From JAJPHW01 sp963799065 (GTDB taxonomy: Bacteria > Acidobacteriota > Terriglobia > Terriglobales > Acidobacteriaceae), in NCBI GenBank assembly GCA_963799065.1, contig CAWCVJ010000003.1, positions 930,001 through 994,000 on the forward strand: a stretch of 64,000 bases of DNA, read 5' to 3'. The first letter of the stretch is position 1; every line of letters starts with the position of its first letter. Below are positions 8,629 to 17,319 of this stretch, one piece after another. Under the pieces are notes generated by a model. The model was not told the DNA's origin. It saw only the letters and a list, made by a program, of their open reading frames with translations, and searched no databases. A program made the translations under genes and the position numbers.

Positions 8629-9688
8629 CTATACGATGAGCTCAAAGTGATTGAAGGCCCAACGCATCTCGGAGTTAAAAAGCGTGCGCTTGTGGACCTT
8701 CGGATTTTCGTAGGCAACGACACGGGCGGCCATTTCCCTGGGCCGGAATCCGAGATTTGCCAAGATCGCTTTCAAATCGCTTCCGTCTGAGGAATACGCT
8801 TCTATTAGGGCGCGTCTTTCTCGATTGGAGATCGCAACCAGGGTTTCGACCAGGGCGGCGCCGACGCCGGCGAACTGGCGGCCGAACACATCCATGATTG
8901 TGACTCTGTCTCCATAAACCAAGAAAGCTAAGTATCCGAGCAGTTCGCCGGCTCGACGAGCGACCAGAACGCGAAAACCCGTGGCTGGGTTGTCCCGATA
9001 ATACCAATTCAGATCCCTCAAAGGAACGGCTGGCTCGAACCACGGCTGATGTGGATAATTCACGGTCCAGCCGAGAAAACTCTTCGTCGAATCTGCCGTC
9101 GAACTCACTAATCGTGAGCCCCGGCACAAGATTGGTTGATCTGCCGAGACGGGACGATCTCGCGGCACGAAGAAAGACATTGGTCGCAGCAATGACGGGC
9201 TTCGTCAAAACACCGTTCCCTAACTTTTTTCCCAAGAATTCATCGCTCCGAAGCGGGAGAGCGTATCGGGTGACTTCGCAGTTTGGGCTCATCCCAAGTC
9301 TGACAAACGTTGACATCCCTCTATCATGCGGGGGGCTGTCATAACAAAATGCTACTTCTCCAGAGTCAGCAGGCTCAAAGGTCGTGCGCTGCATGAGGAC
9401 GGCTGGGCCTAAGCTCCGGTATCCCGCCTCAACCGCGAATCCTCCAACTTGCCCACAGAGCACCAGCTCGCCCGACACGAAGAAGCGACGAGGGAAAACC
9501 GCAGCTGTCGCCACGGTGGCCCTGGTGTCTTTGTCATAGATCAACCAAGCCCATGCTTGGCCAGCTGGATGGTTAAGGTGCCGCCACTCAAACCGCTTTT
9601 CCTGGCCCGGCTCAAAATTTCTGTTCAACAGGTCGAGTATTTCTGCACGATCATCCACCAGGGAGGCCCGTCTCACAGCCAGCTTCAT
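8629..9688 (-). pseudogene. GNAT-family acetyltransferase, frameshifted
   Basis: The N-terminal part (from 9688) reads MKLAVRRASLVDDR, with the typical RFEWRHLNHPAG and CYDSPPHDRGM segments. From about 9020 the matching frame changes. The continuation LRDLNWYYRDNPATGFRVLVARR, GYLAFLVYGDRVTIMDVFG and the rest to 8629 lies in a frame that has its own false ATG at 9192. Joining them by skipping one base near 9015-9040 gives a normal protein of about 352 residues; the tail of the first frame after that point is arginine-rich nonsense. This is therefore one gene with an apparent +1 insertion (or -2 deletion), not two genes. It sits in the ACP operon between the ATP-grasp ligase and the intact GNAT. 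Confidence 0.8.
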
Positions 9689-9855
9689 CCGATTGATGTC
9701 CCCCTGCTAGGCTTTAGGGCGTTCCGCTTCATTGAATCGCGATTAAAGGAGTCCAATACCTGGTATTCCACGCCCGACAGTCCGTTCAAGCACTTCATTC
9801 CGAGAACCAGCTTCTGAGTTTAACCGAAGAGCCTTTTGCGGGTATTGATGCAAGA

Positions 9856-11142
9856 TTAATTTCTCGCGCGTTGCGACCGCAGAGCGCCGAATTTTGACTT
9901 GACCACATAATTGACCGCATCAAAAAACTCCATGATCGACGGCAACGGATCGGAGAACCTTGATGTGGCGTCGAAGACCCGGGGACTAAAGTCTTTTGGG
10001 ATATCCAGCACCGTGCGCCAGAGTTCTTTTCGAGCAGGGACCGAGTTGCGCGACTTGGCCAAAAGACTGTGCGCCCGAAGCAAGCACCCCACGGTCCAGC
10101 GCCATTTTATCCCCGCTTTGTACGTGTCGGGAATTGTCGGTTGCTCGCCATGCACGACTTGCCAGTGATACCAGGGGAAGTCGATGCCGGCAGCAATAGG
10201 TAAAGAGATGGTGCCCCAGTAGCGTCCGTTGACTTCCATCAGCACCGCTTCGCCGTTGGCAGGATTGACCTTGAACTCGACCATGGCGACTCCCTCCCAT
10301 TGCAGAGCGCGCAGAAGAGCCAGCGACGACTCGACGAGGGTTGGCTCGGGATGCTCTGCGATGGCGGTGACGGAGACGCCGCCGGTGTAGGGCAACTCTT
10401 TCAGGCGGCGATGCTGAAACGCTGCGAGGCAATTGCCGTCATGCATAAGCATCTCGATGCCAACGCCGACGCCGGCACAGTACTCCTGAAGCAACATGGG
10501 AGGCGCGAAGTCTCGCGCAGCGGGAAACTTCTTTGCGACCTCGTCGGCCGCCGCGAAGCTGTAACTTTTGACCTCCTCTTCACGCGTTTCTTTTTCCGCA
10601 GGCTTGAGAATCCAGGGAAAGAGGAAGTTTCCAACCAGTTCGGACAGCTGAGCCGAATTTGAAATCACGTGTGTCTGTGGAATCCGAACACCGTATTTTT
10701 GTGCGACGTCCATGGTCAATGCTTTGTTAAGAATCAGGCGTGTGATGTGGGGCAGCGGGCAGGCAATATGCAACATTGTTTTGAAGTCGTCATAGTGTTC
10801 CATCATGGCGGTCAGGGCCTGGTCGTCGGTCGGAATGAGCATGTCGTGCCCGCCCTCGTGAATGAACTGACGGAGATGTTCAACGAATCCGGCGCGGTCA
10901 AGATCGGGGCGCGGAACGCGTCGAAAGTCTCGAATCGCGCGTGAAGTAAGGGGTGGGGAGATGGCGAAATTCGCCACGTCGACCGGCACCCCATGCTTGT
11001 GCAATGAACGCGCGACCGGCACCACGATGCGCGGAATCCAACCCAAAATAAGGACTGGGGGTTTCAGGGGATTTCCTGCTTTGGGCCGGACCGCGCCTCG
11101 GGGATCTGAGGCGGGCACTGGCTCAACCGTTCGGGCGGCCAA
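9856..11142 (-). CDS. ATP-grasp carboxylate-amine ligase family protein
   Basis: A 428-residue protein. Residues about 25-130 form a Rossmann-like pre-ATP-grasp region (PPVLILGWIPRIVVPVARSLHKHG). The ATP-grasp domain follows: PWILKPAEKE nucleotide-binding strand, LLQEYCAGVGVGIEML, AFQHRRLKELPYTGG, then VEFKVNPANGEAVLMEVNGRYWG with the metal-binding acidic and Asn residues. Related enzymes join a carboxylate to an amine with ATP. It begins 3 bp after the ACP stop, so it is almost certainly co-translated with it. This places it in the same acyl or aminoacyl decoration pathway. The exact substrate is not visible. Catalytic residues appear intact. Confidence 0.85.
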   Translation of the reverse strand: MAARTVEPVPASDPRGAVRPKAGNPLKPPVLILGWIPRIVVPVARSLHKHGVPVDVANFAISPPLTSRAIRDFRRVPRPDLDRAGFVEHLRQFIHEGGHDMLIPTDDQALTAMMEHYDDFKTMLHIACPLPHITRLILNKALTMDVAQKYGVRIPQTHVISNSAQLSELVGNFLFPWILKPAEKETREEEVKSYSFAAADEVAKKFPAARDFAPPMLLQEYCAGVGVGIEMLMHDGNCLAAFQHRRLKELPYTGGVSVTAIAEHPEPTLVESSLALLRALQWEGVAMVEFKVNPANGEAVLMEVNGRYWGTISLPIAAGIDFPWYHWQVVHGEQPTIPDTYKAGIKWRWTVGCLLRAHSLLAKSRNSVPARKELWRTVLDIPKDFSPRVFDATSRFSDPLPSIMEFFDAVNYVVKSKFGALRSQRARN

Positions 11143-11145
11143 ATC

Positions 11146-11421
11146 TCACTTCGCGGCGACTTGATTCTGAGCGCGTTTTTGTTCGACAAAGGCGGCCATC
11201 GCATTGATGCTGGAGAAGTTATCGGGTGTGAGTTCGTCGTCCGAGATGGTAATACCGAAGGATTCGTCCAGAAACTGCACTAAGTCCAACACTCCCAGCG
11301 AATCGATCACGCCGGATTCCAGCAGGGCCACGTCGTCGTCAATCTTCCGCTTCCGGGCGGCAGGAAATTTCTGCATCACATACGCGCGGATACGGGAGCT
11401 GGTGGATGTTTCCTCTCTCAT
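11146..11421 (-). CDS. Acyl carrier protein
   Basis: A 91-residue phosphopantetheine carrier. The attachment serine is in ESGVIDSLGVLDLVQFL, and a typical acidic helix ISDDELTPDNFSSI follows. The ATG at 11421 is chosen because AGAGGG lies just upstream and the product then starts at the normal ACP boundary; the longer frame back to 11565 adds 48 unrelated residues. It is the first gene of the operon ACP, ATP-grasp, GNAT (frameshifted), GNAT. It probably receives an acyl group from the AMP-forming ligase at 3.9-5.5 kb and presents it to a GNAT. It resembles the dedicated ACP of exosortase-A-type polysaccharide clusters rather than the fatty-acid AcpP. Confidence 0.87.
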   Translation of the reverse strand: MREETSTSSRIRAYVMQKFPAARKRKIDDDVALLESGVIDSLGVLDLVQFLDESFGITISDDELTPDNFSSINAMAAFVEQKRAQNQVAAK

Positions 11422-11494
11422 GCAAAGCCCTCTATGAAATTCGCAGAATAGCTCTGTGTCTGACAGGCTCTCACAGCAACTCCCGCGAAATGCG

Positions 11495-11500
11495 ATTATA
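11495..11500 (-). promoter_or_regulatory. Candidate -10 box of the ACP operon
   Basis: TATAAT is read on the minus strand inside a locally AT-rich TATATAAT, about 74 bp before the ACP start codon. No good -35 hexamer is found at 16-18 bp, so this is only a candidate. Confidence 0.35.
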
Positions 11501-11669
11501 TAAGCGGGGGTATGAATAACGTGTAAATTCAAGCCGTCGAGCCGGGAAATGGCGAAAGGTTGCAACTTATTGCATCATGGCCTGACACCCAGGAGGGATA
11601 ATTTCATCAAACTTTCATGACTGTACCCCCGTCCCGAGGTGAAATACTTGGAAACTTAGAGCTTTAGGA

Positions 11670-11769
11670 CGATGCGGACGGAATGTTCTCCCTTCCTTGC
11701 GACCCCTGAAGGCAGTCAGCTTGCAGCTACCTCCGCATCGCCCCTCCAGTGACGGGGGCCGTGCCCCGT
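11670..11769 (+). promoter_or_regulatory. Potential structured 5' leader of the polysaccharide polymerase operon
   Basis: CGATGCGGA (11670-11678) can pair perfectly with TCCGCATCG (11732-11740). The loop between them contains a 5-bp CCTTC/GAAGG stem (11691-11695 with 11708-11712). A second hairpin, ACGGGG/CCCCGT (11752-11757 with 11764-11769), follows. No U-run follows, so it is not a simple terminator. The sequence does not match the c-di-GMP (GEMM) riboswitch signature as I know it. It may be an RNA leader or simply paired GC-rich DNA. Confidence 0.3.
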
Positions 11770-11867
11770 TCCGATCTCAGCGGCGCCAGGCAGATCGGCC
11801 GAGGCGGAACTTTAGGCGCGGAGCGAAACGAAATCGGTAGATCGGTAGAGAAGACGGGAAGGTAGTC

Positions 11868-13187
11868 GTGCAGAAAGCAGTGCCAGTTCGAGAAAGTGAC
11901 GTCCTCAAGGGGCCATTTTTTTGGCTTACGGCCTTTTATTTCGTCTATTGCGGACGTCCGGCGGACTGGCTCGAAGTGCTAAATTACATTCCTCTAGCCA
12001 AAATCACAGGGTTGCTGGCGTTGCTGAGCCTGGTCTTCGCCGCAGGCAAGACGCCGCGCAAGTTTAAAGACCTGCCGAAAGAAGCTTCCTACCTTCTGGC
12101 GATCATCTGTCTCATGTTCGTTGGCGCGGTGCTCTCGCCGGTCTGGAGAGGCGGGGCGTTCGGTATCACCATGGACTTCGCAAAAGTCTATGTGGCATGG
12201 GTATTAACCTTTCTGCTGATCACAAGTTTAACCAGGCTGAAGCGGATCATTTTCTTGCAATCCGCTTCGGTGGCCATCATTTCTTTCATTGCTATCTTGA
12301 AAGGCCACTCCGTTCCACGGCTGGAAGGAGTCATCGGAGGCTTCTACTCCAACCCGAACGATATGGCATTTGCGATTGTCCTTTCGCTGCCCTTCTGTTT
12401 GGCATTCTTTCTCTCGGCAAAGAGTGGACTGAGCAAGGCTCTGTGGTGCCTTGGTGTGACGATGATGATGGTAGCCCTGATGTTGACCGCTTCAAGGGCC
12501 GGATTTATCGATCTGGTCGTTTCGGGGACGATTTGCCTTTGGCATTTCGGAGTGAAAGGAAAGCGCTTTTATCTGATCACCGCAACTTTGGTATTAGGCG
12601 CGGTTCTGCTGCTGGTGGCTGGGAATAGGCTGGTAAGCCGGCTCGAAGCATTTTCCGCGGATTCGACCGAGACCCAGGAACAAGATACCGCGCATGCCTC
12701 CTATGAAGAGCGAAAGGAACTGATGTTCCGGTCACTGGAGGCGATTCGCCATTACCCCATTCTAGGGGTTGGCGCCGGCGACTTCGCTGTGTATTCGGGA
12801 TTGTGGAAAGACGTTCACATGTCTTACCTAGAGATCGCCGCAGACGGTGGCATTCCGGTATTGATTCTCTATTTGATGTTTTTTTCGCGTGGCTTCGCCA
12901 ATCTGAGTGTGCTCAACCGAAAAAAATTGGACAACGAAACCGAACTCTTCCTGGGTGCGCTCAAGGGTTCCATTGTCGGATTCGTCGTGGGCGCGTGTTT
13001 CGCCCCGGAAGCCTACCAGTATTTCCCTTACTTCACCGTCTGCTACACCTCCGTCTTTCTGGCCATAACCCAGGAGAAGGAAGCTGCGGCTCTGACTGAG
13101 GCCGATGTATTGCCCCAACCTCGAGGCCGCTTCTCAAAGACACGACGACCGGATGGGAGATCGCTTGCGCTCGAACCTTCTCGCTGA
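11868..13187 (+). CDS. O-antigen ligase/polymerase-like membrane protein (Wzy/WaaL type)
   Basis: A 439-residue integral membrane protein with about 10-12 hydrophobic segments and the large periplasmic loop near residues 250-300 typical of the Wzy/WaaL (O-antigen_lig) family. Family-like features include GFYSNPNDMAFAIVLSLPF, LTASRAGFIDLVVSG, and the loop end PILGVGAGDFAVYSG, followed by the conserved HMSYLEIAADGG segment. The GTG at 11868 is supported by GGGAAGG about 5 bp upstream. It probably polymerises or ligates the polysaccharide repeat units at the outer face of the inner membrane. It overlaps the following methyltransferase-deacetylase gene by about 35 bp, indicating co-translation. 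Confidence 0.83.
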   Translation: MQKAVPVRESDVLKGPFFWLTAFYFVYCGRPADWLEVLNYIPLAKITGLLALLSLVFAAGKTPRKFKDLPKEASYLLAIICLMFVGAVLSPVWRGGAFGITMDFAKVYVAWVLTFLLITSLTRLKRIIFLQSASVAIISFIAILKGHSVPRLEGVIGGFYSNPNDMAFAIVLSLPFCLAFFLSAKSGLSKALWCLGVTMMMVALMLTASRAGFIDLVVSGTICLWHFGVKGKRFYLITATLVLGAVLLLVAGNRLVSRLEAFSADSTETQEQDTAHASYEERKELMFRSLEAIRHYPILGVGAGDFAVYSGLWKDVHMSYLEIAADGGIPVLILYLMFFSRGFANLSVLNRKKLDNETELFLGALKGSIVGFVVGACFAPEAYQYFPYFTVCYTSVFLAITQEKEAAALTEADVLPQPRGRFSKTRRPDGRSLALEPSR

Positions 13188-15387
13188 TCTGTTGCCGATT
13201 CTGCGATGCACGGTCTGCGGCTCCGGATTGGAGCTGACGGACAATGGTTGTCGCTGTCTCGCTTGCAGCAAGGAATTTCCGCTGGTTCGCGGGGTGTTAC
13301 GGTTTACGGACGCGCACAATTATGCGGACAGCTTTGGCTATCAGTGGAAAGAATTCTCCCGGACGCAACTCCAGCCCGAGGCATCGGAGCGAAATTTTCG
13401 CAGAAAGACCAGACTCCGTGAAGAGGATGTAAGCGGAAAGTTGATTCTTGACGTGGGCTGCGGCATGGGTCGGTTTGCCGAGGTGGTGACCCGCTGGGGT
13501 GGACGGGCCGTAGGGGTCGATCTTAGCGCAGCCGCAGAAGTGGCCGCCAGCAACCTGGCCGACAGGGATTTCGTCGCCATCCAAGCCGATGTTTTTGCCT
13601 TGCCTTTCGCCGCCGAGAGCTTCGATTGTATATATAGCGTCGGCGTTCTCCATCACACCCCCGACTGCGAAATGGCGTTCAAGGCGCTTCCTCAGTATTT
13701 GAAGCCGGGAGGAAGCATTGCTGTGTGGTTGTACAGCGCTTACAACAAGTGGTATCGCTTCAGCGATCACTACCGGAAGTACACCCACAAAATCCCCACC
13801 CGGAAACTGCACTCGTTTCTAAGCGTAGCTGTGCCATTTTTTTATTGGCTGGATCGTACACTTCGGGCCGTTCCATTCGCGGGGCCCCCCGTGGCGGGCC
13901 TCGTACATCATCTTTTTCCGGTCAATCGAAGTCCCAATCCGCAGCTACGGATACTGGACACGCTGGATTGGTACTCTCCGCAATATCAATCGAAACACAC
14001 GTACGAACAGGTGTTTCGATGGTTTGAGAGTTGCGGTCTTGAACAACTCACCGTGGCCGATTCCACGATCGGGGTCAAAGGGCAAAAGCCCCTTTGTTCA
14101 TCGACTCACGAGTCGCTCCCGGCGCCCCAGCAGTTGCGCGTGGCGCCTAATCCCGCGACGGATCCGGTCAATCTGCTCATCAGCAAACACTCAACCGCTA
14201 AAGGTGGCTTCAGCCCTGGCAAGAAAGCCGCTCGAACGATGCGTTGGTTTCCGTCTTACGCATGGCAACGAATGGTGCGCCGCAAGCCCAGCGGCGGGAC
14301 CCATTTGATGATCGCCCTTGCCGACCACTTCGAGCCCGCGATCATACCGCACAACGGTTCCGCCCGTGCCCCCCATCACGAGCAGGAGCGCCGTTTGGAG
14401 CACTGGTGCCGCGCTTATCCTCGAGCCTTCGACCGACTACGAGATCACGATGGCAAACCTTTCGTTCATACTTATTTTTATCCTGCCGAGCAGTATGATC
14501 GAAGCCTGGTGACCCGCATTGCCAGCCACTGCGCGGAGGGCTGGGGGGAAATTGAAGTTCACTTGCACCACGGTCTACGACATCCCGATAACGCCGAGAA
14601 TACCAGGCGTCAACTTCTGGAGTTTCGAAACGCGCTTGCCTTCGACCACGGAAGCTTGTGCTATCTGGATGGCGTGGGCGCACCGCGTTATGGATTCGTT
14701 CATGGTAACTTTGCCTTGGCCAATTCGGCCGCCGGATACAACTGTGGCGTCGATTCCGAAATGCAGTTGCTCGCAGACACGGGTTGTTATGCCGACTTCA
14801 CGCTGCCGCCCGGACTCTATCATCGCGCCCACATCCCCAAGATCAACTCCCTATACGAATGCATTCCGCCCTTAGATCGCGCGGGAGCACATCGCGAGGG
14901 ACATACTCTAACCGCAGGCCGGGCTCCCACGGTGTTCCCTCTCATGGTTGAAGGTCCCTTGATGTTGAGCTTCCTTCGCCCTGACGGGCGTCGGCTTGTA
15001 GGAGTCGAAAATGGATCTCTTACTACCAAGAATCCGCCGAGCTTGTATCGTTGGGGATTGTGGAAGCAGGCGAACATCCGGGTCGCGGGCCGACCCGATT
15101 GGCTGTTCATCAAGTTACAGTGTCACGGCATGGATCCCCGCGACGAGGAAGTCATGTTGGGAGAAGGCGCACAAAGGTTTCTCCGCCAGCTCATCGAGGG
15201 CGCTCCGGAACGCATGGAAACGCTTCACTTTGTAACCACCCGGGAGATGGTCAACATCATCCTCGCAGCCTGCGATGGCCGCGAAGGCAATCCGGGAGAC
15301 TACCGCGATTACCGGCTTCAACGATTGCCCGCATCCCGCGAAAAATCTGTCTCTCCTGAGACCGCTACCATCTCCCTGAGGAATTAG
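13153..15387 (+). CDS. Fusion: zinc-ribbon SAM methyltransferase plus C-terminal polysaccharide-deacetylase-like domain
   Basis: The ATG at 13153 is preferred over 13105, which lies deeper in the preceding gene. Residues 19-38 form a small zinc ribbon (CTVC...CLAC). Residues about 95-215 are a class-I methyltransferase: motif I ILDVGCGMG at 98, then SFDCIYSVGVLHHTPD. After a linker near 340-362, a second domain begins with an internal Met (14239) and RWFPSYAWQRMV. It includes ALADHFEP, YFYPAEQYD, EVHLHHGLRHPDN, YGFVHGNFALANS and CHGMDPRD, which look like a metal-dependent deacetylase/TIM-barrel-like enzyme of polysaccharide clusters. I know such domains mainly as separate proteins, so the single 744-residue frame is a possible gene fusion. 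The likely role is methylation and deacetylation of the polymer or precursor. The methyltransferase is secure, the second domain moderately so. Confidence 0.75.
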   Translation: MGDRLRSNLLADLLPILRCTVCGSGLELTDNGCRCLACSKEFPLVRGVLRFTDAHNYADSFGYQWKEFSRTQLQPEASERNFRRKTRLREEDVSGKLILDVGCGMGRFAEVVTRWGGRAVGVDLSAAAEVAASNLADRDFVAIQADVFALPFAAESFDCIYSVGVLHHTPDCEMAFKALPQYLKPGGSIAVWLYSAYNKWYRFSDHYRKYTHKIPTRKLHSFLSVAVPFFYWLDRTLRAVPFAGPPVAGLVHHLFPVNRSPNPQLRILDTLDWYSPQYQSKHTYEQVFRWFESCGLEQLTVADSTIGVKGQKPLCSSTHESLPAPQQLRVAPNPATDPVNLLISKHSTAKGGFSPGKKAARTMRWFPSYAWQRMVRRKPSGGTHLMIALADHFEPAIIPHNGSARAPHHEQERRLEHWCRAYPRAFDRLRDHDGKPFVHTYFYPAEQYDRSLVTRIASHCAEGWGEIEVHLHHGLRHPDNAENTRRQLLEFRNALAFDHGSLCYLDGVGAPRYGFVHGNFALANSAAGYNCGVDSEMQLLADTGCYADFTLPPGLYHRAHIPKINSLYECIPPLDRAGAHREGHTLTAGRAPTVFPLMVEGPLMLSFLRPDGRRLVGVENGSLTTKNPPSLYRWGLWKQANIRVAGRPDWLFIKLQCHGMDPRDEEVMLGEGAQRFLRQLIEGAPERMETLHFVTTREMVNIILAACDGREGNPGDYRDYRLQRLPASREKSVSPETATISLRN

Positions 15388-15393
15388 CCTCTC

Positions 15394-17319
15394 ATGTGCG
15401 GAATCGCTGGATTTGTCGGTTCCCGAGACGACGCAGGCGTCAGCCACGATCTTCTCCATCGCATGTGCGAGACTCTGGTTCACCGCGGACCCGACGACGA
15501 GGGCTTGTTTGTCAGAAACGGCGTCGGGCTGGGAATGCGCCGGCTCAGCATTATCGATTTGCCGGGAGGGCATCAGCCCGTCTTCAACGAGGATCGCAGC
15601 GTGTTCGTCGTGTTCAACGGCGAGATTTACAACTTCCTCGAACTGCGCCAAGAATTGCTAAGCCGTGGGCATCAGTTCAGCACCCATAGCGACACCGAGG
15701 TGATCGTTCACCTGTATGAAGATTTCGGAGCCGACTGTGTTCACAAATTAAGAGGCATGTTTGCCTTCGCTCTTTTTGACGAACGCAAGAGAAGTCTTCT
15801 GCTAGCGCGGGATCGATTGGGCAAGAAGCCTTTGCACTACGCAATATCGGACGGCTGTCTCTTTTTTGCGTCCGAGATCAAAGCCATCTTGGCTGCCGCT
15901 CCGCAGCTTTCCCAGACCGATTCCGAAGCACTGCTACAGTATTTTTATTTCGGCTATATCCCCGATCCCGCCACTGCATTTTCGGCCATTCGGAAACTGC
16001 CTCCCGGACACTTGCTGGAATTCTCGCGCACTGAAATCCGCACCCGGCAATACTGGGATTTACCGCCCTATGGCACTCAGTCTCCCGCCGGCGAAGAGGA
16101 ATGCCTGGAGCAACTCCAAGAGAAACTGGCGGAAGCGGTCCGCATCCGTATGATCGCCGACGTACCTCTCGGCGCGTTGCTGAGCGGCGGCACGGATTCT
16201 TCGACCATCGTCGCGCTCATGGCCCGCGCCAGCTCCAGACCTGTGAAGACTTTTTCCATCGGTTTCCAGCAGGCAGACTTTAACGAAGCTCCTTACGCCC
16301 GTAGGGTGGCGGAAAAGTTCGGCACCGAGCATCACGAACTCATGCTGCAACCGGATGTTCTGGACACCGTGGAGACTTTGTCCCGTTCGCTGGAAGAACC
16401 TTTTGGCGATTCCTCCATGCTCCCCACGTTCTATGTGTCCCGCATGGCGCGGCAACACGTAAAGGTGGTGTTATCGGGGGACGGTGGCGATGAGATTTTT
16501 GCCGGATACGAGCGCTACCACATCCACATACAGCAGCGATCGCGATATCCCATCCCGGCTTGGGCTGGACGCTGGTATCGCGAGCAGATTTATCCGCGGC
16601 TGCGTTACGGAACTCCTGGCCGAAATCTAGCTTTCAGCCTCTCTCTCCCTTGGTCGGAGCGTTACCTCGAGGCGGTTTCTTTCCTGCCCGCGCAGAGAAA
16701 TTTCGCCCTGCTTTCCAATGAGTTCCTCAATTCCTTCCCAGCCGAGGCCGACCCACTCAACATCTTCCGAAACTATCTGGAAAAAGCTCCGGCGAACGAT
16801 CCCCTCAGCAAGGTTCTCTACCTTGACACCAAGACCTATCTTCCGGGAGATATTCTGACCAAGGTGGATCGCATGAGTATGGCGGCCTCGCTGGAGGCGC
16901 GCGTTCCCATGCTGGATCATGTTTTTCTAGAGTGGGTGACTTCGTTGACCCCGCGCTGGAAGATGGGCAAAATGGGCCAGAAATACATCCTGACGAAACT
17001 GGCGGAGCGATTGGGTGTGCCGTCACAGGTTCTGCACCGGCCGAAGCAAGGGTTCGCTTTGCCACTCGTCTATTGGATGCGCCACGAGTTAAAGGACTTG
17101 GTCCTAAGCCTTTTGCTGGAACCGCGCAGTTTGCAACGGGGATACTTTGACGAATTGGGTGTGCGCCGCCTGCTGGACGCCTTTTTTCGGGGTGACACCA
17201 ATGACTGCCACGAAATCTGGAGGCTCATGATGTTCGAGCTCTGGCAGCGCAACTTCCTCGAGCCGTTGAGCGGTGCTCCGCAGCAGCCCAACCGAGCCGT
17301 AGCCGAGACGATGGGATGA
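15394..17319 (+). CDS. Asparagine synthetase-type amidotransferase, exopolysaccharide-associated (AsnB family)
   Basis: A 641-residue glutamine-hydrolysing synthetase. Cys2 of MCGIAGF is the glutaminase nucleophile, with RGPDDEG, RLSIIDLPGGHQP and NGEIYNF completing the Ntn domain (1 to about 200). The synthetase domain has the PPi loop SGGTDSS at residues 264-270, SGDGGDEIFAGY, and LTKVDRMSMAASLEARVPMLD-like motifs. It resembles the XrtA/PEP-CTERM amidotransferase subgroup (TIGR03108-like, from memory), which is thought to amidate sugar carboxylates or related groups in polysaccharides. It starts 6 bp after the fusion gene and overlaps the next glycosyltransferase by 4 bp (ATGA). This argues for a polymer role rather than general asparagine synthesis. 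Confidence 0.87.
   Translation: MCGIAGFVGSRDDAGVSHDLLHRMCETLVHRGPDDEGLFVRNGVGLGMRRLSIIDLPGGHQPVFNEDRSVFVVFNGEIYNFLELRQELLSRGHQFSTHSDTEVIVHLYEDFGADCVHKLRGMFAFALFDERKRSLLLARDRLGKKPLHYAISDGCLFFASEIKAILAAAPQLSQTDSEALLQYFYFGYIPDPATAFSAIRKLPPGHLLEFSRTEIRTRQYWDLPPYGTQSPAGEEECLEQLQEKLAEAVRIRMIADVPLGALLSGGTDSSTIVALMARASSRPVKTFSIGFQQADFNEAPYARRVAEKFGTEHHELMLQPDVLDTVETLSRSLEEPFGDSSMLPTFYVSRMARQHVKVVLSGDGGDEIFAGYERYHIHIQQRSRYPIPAWAGRWYREQIYPRLRYGTPGRNLAFSLSLPWSERYLEAVSFLPAQRNFALLSNEFLNSFPAEADPLNIFRNYLEKAPANDPLSKVLYLDTKTYLPGDILTKVDRMSMAASLEARVPMLDHVFLEWVTSLTPRWKMGKMGQKYILTKLAERLGVPSQVLHRPKQGFALPLVYWMRHELKDLVLSLLLEPRSLQRGYFDELGVRRLLDAFFRGDTNDCHEIWRLMMFELWQRNFLEPLSGAPQQPNRAVAETMG

Larger units (their letters stand above)
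11422..11867. other. 446-bp divergent intergenic region
   Basis: No credible protein-coding gene is seen. It separates the minus-strand ACP operon from the plus-strand polysaccharide polymerase operon, so it should hold both promoters. A TATAAT-like element for the minus strand, a long paired element and a short hairpin on the plus side, and a small tandem repeat of ATCGGTAG near 11832 are described separately. Confidence 0.6.

Noticed and set aside
8675..9010. Arginine-rich C-terminal part of the frame starting at 9688
   Set aside because: It is the out-of-frame tail after the GNAT frameshift; the real continuation is in the frame ending at 8629.
11551..11566. TGGC-N-TTGCA sequence resembling a sigma-54 promoter near the ACP operon
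   Set aside because: The GG and GC are one base too close for a sigma-54 site, and it reads on the plus strand, away from the nearest start.
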